Below are positions 21,503 through 30,744 of a stretch of 64,000 bases of DNA, piece after piece. Both the position numbers and the translations under genes were made by a program. The notes beneath the pieces were generated by a model that saw nothing but the letters and a program-made list of their open reading frames with translations, was not told the origin of the DNA and did not search any database. Within the stretch, counting starts at the first letter, position 1; each line of letters starts with the position of its first letter. Location of the stretch: assembly GCA_026119855.1 (NCBI GenBank), contig JAOWBW010000268.1, positions 207,480-271,479 on the forward strand. The letters run 5' to 3'. Origin of the DNA: Campanula takesimana (Eukaryota; Streptophyta; Magnoliopsida; Asterales; Campanulaceae).

Positions 21503-23939
21503 ATGTCGAGTTCACGTCAATCTCCTCCTCTTGAGATGCCAATGGGCGAGGAGGCCGAAATCGGCGTTGAAGCCATGGACCCATGAATGCTTACCTACGA
21601 GTCGCATACTCACATTTCCCACTTTGTTTTTGCGGGTTTGGTAAGAATTCCACACCTTTCATGTCAATTTTTCGCATTCTGGGCTGTATCATTTTTGCTC
21701 ATAATACTGCTGCAGTAACCCTTTCTTTGTCGATCATGGCTGCTTGTTGTTGTTATTGCTGATTTGTCACAAAGGGAATGTTTGGACACCCATTTTCATG
21801 CTCACACACTTGTTTTCACGTTGTGATTTTGCCATGTTATTGAATTTCTTCACATTGGGTTTGGCCTCCTTTTAGCCGTTATGCTGACGAATCTTTCTTT
21901 GTCTCTTGTTTTTTTTCAGAGATGGAACTGTTTATCCGAGATCCGAGGCGGGGCTCAGGCGCCTGTCTCTGTATGGAGGAGGTTGCCCGAGAATGTACGG
22001 GCTAGAGTTGCAGCGACTCATTTTGGCCTCTTCATCACTAGCCTGCCTTCTCTGAAGAACGATTCGGACGTGATTCAGGCTTTAAGAGAGAGATGGTGGG
22101 ATACCACCCACACTTTTCATTTGCCGATGGGTGAGGTAACCATGACACTGATTGATTTTACCGCTTTGACTGGTTTACCCTTTTCTAGGGTGGCCATCCC
22201 TTGTGGTGTAAGGTGGACTGCTCGGACACCGGCTAAGATGTTGGCCTTAGTTGACTGAGAGTTCACAGTGAAGAGCTCCCGAGTGACTTGGGGGAAGATT
22301 CGAGCCTATTTTGACATCCTTGCGGCTGAGACTCGTGGTGTTACTACTGATAGGGTCGATGCGGTGGCTCGCTATTTCATACGGTTCACCTTGTCCCACA
22401 CCCTGTTTGCGAATAGGGGATGTTCTGCTTCTTTGTCCCTGTTGGACCTCCTGGTTGATTTGGAACAGGCTGCTCAGTACAACTGGGACGCAGCGGGTTT
22501 GGATGCCTGCTATCATGGCATGGATCTGACTAGTCGTTCGACTAGGAGCTCGGTTACGGGTTTTTCTCTCGCTTGGGAGGTATACTTGCCATATTGCCTT
22601 TTTCAGATTTCTGTCTTTGTTTGCACTTTTGACTGTCATTAATCCTATTTTTGTTTCTGTTTGTAGCTATGGGCTTTTGCCATTCTGGGGATGAGAGACT
22701 TCCGAATCGAGAAGGAGGGTCATCCCCAGTACCCAGACTGTGTGAGGTGGTCTTACAAGGCCAAAAATGTGAAGATCAGCACTGCCCCTATTAGCTTGGT
22801 TTCAGCCAGGCAGTATCTTGATAACCTGAGGCGCGAGTCTGTGTCTCATTTACTATTTCCATGGAGACTGATATTCGGTAGCATAGAGCACACCTTGTTC
22901 CCCACTCGTTCGAGGCTTTTGATGAGCTCTGTGGTGTGCATGGTTATGTATATGGGGGAGAGAGTATACTGGCAGCACGGGAGCCCGATGGTGGATTATT
23001 ATAACCCGCCCAGGCCTGCAGTTCCGGACTTTCCTCCTTTCTTCCCTCGCCGTTGGGAGGCGTTATCTGAGGATGATCGGGCCATGTATATGGCAGGGGT
23101 TGATGCTTCCTCATTCATCTTCCTTCACCAGGATTACCGCAATTTAGAGCAAGCCACTTGATGTAGGGCTTCATGTATGCTGACCCTCGGAGGATACAAC
23201 CTGCTCCATCGACCTCTATGCAGTTCTACCCCATGGGTGCGGGCTACTGCTTTGATCCTCCCTTGCCCCCTTTGTATTATACTTACTCGAACTTTGGGGT
23301 TGTCGAGGAGCATAAGGAGATTGTCCCAGAGGAGATGTCACCGGAGAGGGAGCCTCCTGCTCAGACTGCTGTGGTATGACTTTACTCTTTCTGTACTTTT
23401 TGATCTTGACCCATTTTCTGTTCCAGTCTCCTTTATCTCAGTACACTGATGTAGTTTCTTGTTTCCATTGTGACAGGTACCCGTGGCTACTTACAGGCAT
23501 ATAGGCCGCCAGAACAAAGGGATAAGGAGCAGACTACGTCACCTGGAGGAAATGGTACTGGAGCTGTGTAGAGACATGGATAATTTGACCAGGGAGGCTG
23601 CCGGTACAGTGTCTGGTGCTTCCAGAGGTATTGCTCGAGGAGTTCGTGGCATGGGGTGCAGTTGTAGAAATACTGCTCTGGATGTTGATGAGGCTGTCAC
23701 TTCAGTGAGGCAGTCATTGAGCAGGAGCTTTAGCCGTGGCGGTACCAGTTCATCGGCGAGGATGCCAAAGAGACGCCGCCATGAGATCACATTTGAGGAG
23801 TCCGAGGAGGAGTCTGATGATAATGAGGAGACTGAGAGCGGCGATGGGGATAAGCACAGTGCCACTGGTGATGACTCAGAGTATATTCCCTTTGATGTAG
23901 AGGATGAGAGCCTGGAACAATTTTTATTTTTCATGTACT
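21503..23939 (+). pseudogene. Plant mobile domain (PMD) gene, antisense in T2, with introns
   Basis: PMD-family protein gene (PF10536-like), on the strand opposite to its host element. Exon 1 is 21503-21640 (MSSSRQSPPLEMP..., then TYESHTHISHFVFAGL). Intron 1 is 21641-21919 (GTAAGA...TTTTCAG). Exon 2 is 21920-22579 with the PMD core RWWDTTHTFHLPMGEVTMTL and LTGLPF. Intron 2 is 22580-22666. Exon 3 (22667-23373) has LWAFAILGMRDFRIEKEG. Intron 3 is 23374-23476. Exon 4 from 23477 has RHIGRQNKG, a coiled coil, a basic KRRRHE and an acidic Ser/Glu tail. All junctions keep phase 0. TGA at 21584 and 22256 and a frameshift near 23160 break it. T3 entered at the very 3' end. Antisense extra ORFs with PMD are known in Tat elements; the function is not established. 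Confidence 0.85.
23935..23939. repeat. T3 target-site duplication, left
   Basis: GTACT, matching GTACT at 58225-58229, 34.3 kb away. This pairs the two T3 LTRs as one insertion. Confidence 0.92.
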
Positions 23940-24940
23940 TGTAGACACCCCACCTTGGACCGCTCACCCCGATTGCACATTTGATCTTGTGTTTCTCCCC
24001 ATTTTAAGTGTTTCTCGTTAGTTTCTGTCACTTCCGTTAAGTTCCTGACTGACTTCGTTAAGTCCAGGGGCTAAACTGAATAACAGGGCTGACTTTCTAG
24101 TCCATTCTGTCAAAATCGCCTTCTCTGAGTCGCGCGCCTCCGACAGGAGGATCCAGACGCGCGCGCGCCCCGCCCCCAAATCAGGAAGCGCGCGCCTTTG
24201 GACGTCGGTTATAGATTTCTGGCCAGGATTCTCTCCCTTGCTCAATTTACAGGATTTTGCCCGGGAAAGATTTCTTGGTGACTGAGTTTTGGCACCAAAA
24301 ACATCTCTCTTTCACCTATAAAACCCCCCCTTTACCTCCATTTTCAAGGACCTTGACCTTGGACCTTTGGTTCTCAATCTCATATTGCAATAAACCAAAT
24401 CTCCTACTTTCAAAGCATTTTCTAAAGGATTTCTCCAAGTAAATCAACAAGAAGTGTTTGAAGTCTCTTGAAGCCTAGGTAAAGCTATTTCTTTCCCCTT
24501 CTCAACTTCATCTCTTTTCTCTTTCTTTTTGTATTATCAAAGTGCAATCACCCAAATCATTTTGGGACATGACTCTAATGATCACCTCATCTCATTGAGG
24601 TCGGTTAAAGAGTTATCCCCTACATTCCAAACTCTATTTTAAACCCCTTTTTATGATTTAAAGAATAAGAAGAATAACGTTTATCATTCATGTAGATTTT
24701 GATCAAGCAAGACCAACTTTAGTTGGGCGAGATGGGTATTTCGGTACTTCCCATCTCGTAATCTAACCCCCGAACCTCAAAACAAGGAATCTCTGTTTTC
24801 GTAATCAAACTTAGGCTATTATTAATAGGTTTTTCTTATGTTCCTCAAAACATAGGTGGCGACTCTAAAAACAAGTTAGACATCCTAGGATGACTCGCGC
24901 GCTTTAGCCTCGAGCCGTGGGCTCCCCCGGGGTATCTACA
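23940..24940 (+). repeat. T3 5' LTR
   Basis: Starts TGTAGACACCCC and ends GGGGTATCTACA. It contains three GC-rich words (24131-24196), a TATA box (TATAAAA at 24317-24323) and a tRNA-Arg-like decamer TGGCGACTCT at 24857-24866. The minus-strand and plus-strand ORFs within it are incidental. Confidence 0.95.
24131..24196 (+). promoter_or_regulatory. CGCGCGCC word array upstream of T3 TATA
   Basis: CGCGCGCC at 24131, 24162 and 24189, 120-190 bp before TATAAAA at 24317. The 3' LTR keeps all three words or near copies (57415-57480). The same word recurs upstream of the antisense gene at 49086-49520. Confidence 0.6.
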
Positions 24941-24941
24941 G

Positions 24942-24958
24942 TGGCGACTCTGCTGGGG
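24942..24958 (+). other. T3 primer-binding site (tRNA-Arg)
   Basis: TGGCGACTCTGCTGGGG, one base after the LTR. It is complementary to the 3' end of plant tRNA-Arg, the known primer for Ogre/Tat elements. The same decamer occurs 85 bp earlier inside the LTR. Confidence 0.88.
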
Positions 24959-25218
24959 ATACTGCTTGAGGGTTAAACTTGCATTCTGATCAAAATCTAC
25001 ATCTTTTTTGGGCATTCTGACTCCTGATGGGGGATGCGCGCGCTTCTGGCCTCTTCAGCCTAAGGCGCGCGGCTCCCGCATCAAGGATCAAAATCGCCCG
25101 CTTCTTCATGTTCTTCATCTTCTTCTTCTGCTATTCTCCACTAATCATTTCTGCAGGGGTTACAATATGCACATAGGACCAGGGCAATCCCCTGAGTCCA
25201 AAATCTGACAATCTGACA
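24959..25218 (+). other. T3 5' leader remnant
   Basis: Non-coding. Contains GATGCGCGCGC and AAGGCGCGCGGC near 25033-25077, further GC-rich words. It ends where the Y2 LTR starts; the rest of the leader before 42040 is partly lost. Confidence 0.7.
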
Positions 25219-26674
25219 TGTCGCGACCTTGAACCCCGCGGGCCCGGAATCGCGAGCTGGACGTCGACTTAAAACAATAAACACCAAAATACCGGGAATA
25301 AAAATTTCCTTTTTAAACACAGAAGACTAAATACAAAGTTTTGGAAATCCAACTTTACCACAATTAAAGAACTAGTATAAGCTCCGTAAGCTTACACTCA
25401 ATGTAAAACATTACAAATCTTAATGACTTCATTGGTAGAAAAAGTATCCCCAAAAGGTTATACATTTAAATAATGCAAACCGATCAAACAACCTGCCCAA
25501 AAATCTCAATCATCTCGACGTCCTCCTCTATCAGCGAATCCTAATCCTTTTCCTCCTGGAGGGGGGGAGTTAAGGAAAACAATTTGAAACAAGAAATGGG
25601 GTGAGAATAAATCTCAATAAGTTACTAATGCAACTACATGACATACTATGATGCAATAAGCATTAAACAATGATAAATATCACATAGCACGTAGCATTTA
25701 TCATTTAACAGATAGCAGCGGAAATAAACAATTAACAAAGGATATTAGCCAAGGTTTTCCAACTGACAGAACCAAATAGAGGATCGCTGCGCAGCTTCAA
25801 CAATCAACCAATCAACATCTTCATAATAGCATAAAAAGCCGACGAGAAAACCCCAGTCAGAACTGACCACTCAATCCATCAACCAAAACGAACCATCTTC
25901 ATAGTAGCATAAAAGCTGAAGATGAACAACCCCGGTACCGGTGCCATAACAAAGTAACGTGCCACAAGGGGCGGGAGACATGCCACAAAGTTATGCTCCA
26001 AAACGACTAGCTAGAATACTCACAAAAGGAGCTACCTCATCCCATCCAAGGCCAATCTGGATGAGGAAACAAGGACCAATGGGCGATGCTATACTGGACT
26101 TGGCTTGTGCCATTATAGCATTATCCATTGCCTAACTCGATACACAAATAACCAGCTGGACTTTCAAATAAATGCTAAGTAACAAATACTAGCTTAATAA
26201 ACAACTCATGATTCCTAAGTAGGGAACCATTCCACGTAAATCACCAAAAAGGTGTATCAATCCAACAATACATCAAAAGATGTTCCAACAATTCCAAGCC
26301 ATAATCAAATTGGTTCCACACTAAATTGTTCACAAAGGAACTAAATTCAAACATTTAAATAATCCATAATGGTCCTTTAAGTCTACTAAAGTAGTACCCA
26401 AAATCTAGGCTAAGATTGCACCCCAGTCTTATACCAACAAAAGGGAAGTTCTTGGACACAACGGACCGATCACAAGCGTTTTGTGTTATAGAACACTTAC
26501 TTGAAAACTCAACACCATCTAAACCCAAAACCAACTAAATAAACCACCTCATCTCGTAGTACTCTAGTAGAGCTTTAAAACGATAGCTTACTTGATTAAA
26601 ACGGAGTTCGGACGAAGAAGTTATGGTCTTCCAAAGATTGAATATAACAAGAAGGATTTTCACAACAGGGGAGA

Positions 26675-26860
26675 GGGTGCGCGCGCCCCCCTAGAAAGGG
26701 TGCGTGCGCCCCAGGTAGTCAGTCTCTTTTGGCCTTCCTGGAATTAGAAGGGTGCGCGCGCCCCCTTATAAAGGGTGCGTGCGCCCCATGGAATCAGTTG
26801 CTTTTGGCCACAAAGGTGGAAGAAAGGTGCGCGCGCCCCCTTAAAAAGGGTGCGTGCGCC
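26675..26860 (-). promoter_or_regulatory. GC-rich word pairs in Y2 LTR
   Basis: Three pairs of a 13-bp word GGGTGCGYGCGCC start (plus strand) at 26675/26698, 26750/26773 and 26825/26848. Every pair is 23 bp start to start, leaving a 10-bp spacer. The first member has GCGCGCGCC and the second GCGTGCGCC. The 5' LTR repeats this (41274-41452). The array begins about 826 bp from the LTR start, the same distance as the different word array in Y1. Confidence 0.65.
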
Positions 26861-27132
26861 CCCTAGGGAAAATCAGAAAGCCCAGACTTCTTCCTGGGTT
26901 CTTGAACACGAATTTAAACCCCAAAATCACCATTTTCAACACAAACCAAATCCAATACTCCCAACCAGTGTACAAGGATGTCCACCACACTTATAACCCA
27001 ACAAGGGGACTCACAATCAACATTTAGAGACCTAAACCAAGGTTTCAATCCCAACATTCAAATATCACAAAAATCCATTAAAAATGGAAACAAGTTCATA
27101 AGTCATCCAAGAAGCACTAAATAGAATCCATG

Positions 27133-27137
27133 GCATC
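27133..27137. repeat. Y1 target-site duplication, left
   Basis: GCATC, matching GCATC at 35870-35874. The empty site GGCATCATCTAAAC is preserved in the other Y2 LTR near 41722. Confidence 0.95.
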
Positions 27138-29240
27138 TGTCACGACCCGAAATCTAGGCTCTATTTTATTAGTAATTAAATAATTATTATTTAATTATTT
27201 GCTTATTTATTTATTTAAATTATTATTTATTTAAATAATTATGTGTGCAATTTATGTGTTATAATATTTATGCCTAGCATTTTATTTGGGTTATCGTGCT
27301 AGTGTAGTATTGTTGGGTCTTAGTGTTAGTGGGGAGTATTGTGTTGGGTAGTATTGAGGAGGGGGTCTATGTGTATGTTTTTAAATCATACTACTCCCCT
27401 CTCCCTACACCTCCTTCTCCCTCATACACTCCTCCCTCACTCATTCTTCATCTCCCTGGAAAACTCTCTCTCTCTCCTCCATTGTGGGTAAGTTTCATCT
27501 TCTTCCTTCTCTCTTCATTTTCTCCATCTTCCTCTCTTAATCTCTCGTTTCTTAAAACTTGAACATTGTTTAGATCGTCGATAGGATCGTTGGAAGCCAA
27601 AAATATTTGAAATCCATCAACTTTGAGAAAATCCAAGTAAGTTACTTTTCCCCCATTTTAATGCTAAAATGTTCATATCATGTTTATATGGTGTTTGATG
27701 TGTTATATTTGAAGTTTGGTTGGGTTTTGAATTTATTGAGAATTTATTTTGGGTTTTGATCAAAAATGGTGAAATCTTGAATGTTGGGTTTGATTCTTGA
27801 TTTTGATTGTTAAATGTTGTTGTTTGAGTCTTTTTAGACTTATGGGTTGATTTGGTACATTAGTATGTGAGTTGGAAGGTTGGATTTTGGGTTGAATGTG
27901 TTTTGGGTTTGAAAATGGAAGAACCGATGTTGTTCTTCCCGATTTCTGGAAATTCAGAAGCTTGGGCGGCCGCACAAAATTTTCTGGGCGACCGCGCATC
28001 TTTCTGAAAGCTTTTGTTCTTGTTTTGAGGCTTTTTGGGCGACCACACATCCCACTTTGGGCGGCCGCACAGACCTCTGAAAATTTACATTTGTTGTTAA
28101 GTTGTGATTGAAGAACACGTTTTGGTCTAAGCCTTGGGTGTCCTTCTAGTTGACCTTAGTGAAAATTGTAGTACACTTTAGTGATAGAATTGGGTCCTTT
28201 GTGATCAAGTTTGTGTTTGAAATTCATTAATTGTTAAGTTGGATTCTGGAGCACCCTTATTGTGTATTGTTGGTTCATTTCATCTTCTTGGTGATTATTT
28301 GGCATGGTTCCCTACTTTGGAATCCTTTGTTGTTTATCGTGCTAGTATTTTATTACTTAGCCTTTACGTGAAATCCCAGCTGGTATTTTGTGTGTGTTTG
28401 GGCGATGGGAAATATTATAATGGCAAAGCCAAGTCCATTATAATGTTGACCATTGTTTTGCCCCCTTCTTTACCCTTTTCCAGATTGGCCTTGGAAGAGA
28501 TGAGTTAGCGTTCCTTTGTGAATGTATCTAGCTAACGGGCATGACTTTGTGTCATGGTCCTTGTCCTTTGTGACACTGTTATGGTTATTGGTTCCGGTAC
28601 CGGGGTTTTCTCTTCGGCTTTCATGCTATTATGAAGATGATGATTGGTTGATTATTGAAGCTGCGCAGCGATCCTTTATTTGGATGTTCCGGTTTGGAAA
28701 ACCTTGGCTATATCCTTTGTTATGTGTTTATTTCCGCTGCTATCTGATATATGATAATTGCTATGTGCTATGTGATAATTATTATTGTTTATTGCTTAGT
28801 GCACCATAGCATGTCATGTAGTTGCATTAGTAACCTATTGAGATTTATCTCACCCGCTTATCTTTTATCTTGTTTTTCCTTAACCCCCCCCCCAGGTGCT
28901 AAGGATTAGTCTCGCTGATCACGAGAAAGAGGACGTCGAGGGTGGATACATTCTTTTGGGGAAAGTTGTATAGGTTGGTTTACATTATATAAATGTGTAA
29001 CCTTTTTGGGATATTTGTACCAAACATTGACGTCATTAGGATTTGTGTATTTTGTAACCTTGGTGTATAAACTTATGGAGTTTATACTAGTTTCACCTTG
29101 TCGTTAAAATGATTTGTAAAACATGGGATCATCACCTTTTGGTATTAAATGGAATTTTTAACTTCAGTATTTCTCAGTTTTGGTTTTAGAGTCGACGTCC
29201 AGATCGCGGTCTCGGGCCTGCGGGGTCCGGGGTCGCGACA
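27138..29240 (+). repeat. Y1 5' LTR
   Basis: Begins TGTCACGACCCG and ends GGGGTCGCGACA. AT-rich start, then a CT-rich stretch with GGGTAAGT near 27485 that resembles a 5' splice site. It holds four GC-rich words (27964-28070). ORFs inside have no family features. Confidence 0.93.
27964..28070 (+). promoter_or_regulatory. GC-rich word pairs in Y1 LTR
   Basis: GGGCGGCCGCAC at 27964, GGGCGACCGCGC at 27986, GGGCGACCACAC at 28037 and GGGCGGCCGCAC at 28059: two pairs, each 22 bp start to start. Word, pairing and 10-bp spacer are the same as in copia K1 and K2. The 3' LTR has them at 34574, 34596, 34647 and 34669. Confidence 0.7.
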
Positions 29241-29242
29241 GT

Positions 29243-29254
29243 TGGTATCAGAGC
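29243..29254 (+). other. Y1 primer-binding site (tRNA-iMet)
   Basis: TGGTATCAGAGC two bases after the LTR. Confidence 0.92.
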
Positions 29255-29361
29255 TATGGCATTATCTCTAAGTATAAGTCTAGGTGGATTAGTATGACCT
29301 AGGTGGGTAGTAGTGTGCGGAGTGATTAACGGTTGATGTTTTATGCAGGTAATTTTTCTCA

Positions 29362-30744
29362 ATGTCTGGAAGAAGAAACAGAGGAGGTACTAGCGGGGCA
29401 CAGAATTAGAATGATACAAGGGAAGAAGCACGTCGCTATGGATTAGAGCAATTTCTGAAGTTGAAACCGGTTGAATTCAATGGGGAGCCCGATGTAAGGA
29501 AAGCTGAGTTATGGATTGAGTCTATGGAGAAGATTTATGATGTATTTGGGTGTTCGGATGAGGACAAGGTCCGGTTTGCGGCTTACAAGCTTGTGGGAGC
29601 CGCCGAGCATTGGTGGAAGGGTGTTAAAGCTACTTGGGATGATACTCACACGGTGTATGCGTGGGAGTTGTTTGTGCGCAAATTCAAGAAGCATTTCATT
29701 CCGGTCGTTGATCAAAACCGAAAGGAGATCGAGCTACTCAACCTGGAGCAAGGTGTGTTGTCTATAGCACAATACTCGGCGAAGTTCATAGAATTAGCCC
29801 GGTATTGCGACTATTTAGTGAGGACCGAGGAACAAAAAGCTATGAGATTCATTCGGGGATTGAAGACCTCCATCCGTACTCAACTGATTGCTCAACGGAT
29901 TGTGACATTCCAAGATGCGGTGGACCGAGCCTATCTTATAGAGTAAGATATTGGGGAACATAAGAGGAAGACCGAGGTGGCCAACCCGAGTAAGCAAGGA
30001 GCACAGAGCAAGTCACAACCAAGGATTGGTAATCGAGGTAACTTTGGGGGACAATCTCAGTCCTGAGGGCAACCGATCCCAAGGAACCCGGGTACCACTT
30101 CCGGGAACCAAGGGAGCCAAATGAGGAAGCCTTGTACCTTTTGTCAGAAAGTAGGCCATACGGAGGATAGGTGTTGGAAAAAGCAAGGCAAGTGCACCAA
30201 TTGTGGTGAAATGGGGCACTTTGCGAGAGAATGCACGAGGTACCGAGGTCAGTCATCCGGGTCAGGAGTTGGTATTAATCAGGGTCAGAAAAGGGATGCC
30301 GCTGGGAAGCCCAAAGTTCAAGGGAAGGTTTATGCCATGAATCAACAACAAGCTACCGATGATCCATCCGTTATTGGAGGTATTGTTTATGTGTCTAATG
30401 TGAGCGCACGAGCGTTAGTAGATCTAGGATCATCTCATTCATACATTTCTGTGCAATTTGCTTCCATGTTAAATGCTGCATTCGAGTCTTTACCGTACGT
30501 GCTAGAGGTGTCGACCCCTATAGGAGAATGCTTGATTTCTGATCGAGTCTTTCGTGCTTGTGACGTGGTTATTTGTGGTCGAGTCCTTTGTGCGGATTTG
30601 GTGGTTCTTCCTATCCAAGACTTTGATGTCATATTGGGTATGGATTGGTTGAGCAAGTTTCATGCTTCTGTTGATTGCCGTAAGAAAACTGTTACTTTTT
30701 CTATTCCCAATGTGCCTAAATTTTTTTTGAGGCTAGTCCTCTGA
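29362..30744 (+). pseudogene. gag: Y1 gag and protease (broken)
   Basis: Start ATG at 29362 (MSGRRNRGGTSGAQN), with TAG already at 29407-29409. Retrotransposon gag domain: RRYGLEQFLKLKPVEFNG, LWIESMEKIYDVFGC, AAEHWWKG, FVRKFKKHFIPV. TAA at 29944-29946 and TGA near 30064. Two CCHC knuckles follow, CTFCQKVGHTEDRC and CTNCGEMGHFAREC, in the nucleocapsid. The aspartic protease motif reads ALVDLGSSHSYIS (about 30412-30450): Leu replaces the Ser/Thr of the D-S/T-G triad, so catalysis is probably lost. Gag is close to the Y2 gag at 38667-39701. A frameshift at a T run near 30720 leads into pol. Confidence 0.92.

Larger units (their letters stand above)
25219..27137 (-). repeat. Y2 3' LTR, inner (3') part
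   Basis: On the minus strand it ends GGGGTTCAAGGTCGCGACA at 25219. Its continuation is 35875-36423, giving an LTR of about 2.47 kb. The corresponding uninterrupted sequence at the 5' LTR (across 41720) shows the empty site for Y1. It contains the GGGTGCGYGCGCC word pairs. Confidence 0.9.

Noticed and set aside
28239..28809. Hydrophobic ORFs inside Y1 LTR, repeated at 34849-35419
   Set aside because: Both copies are the LTR itself; no start context, no family features.
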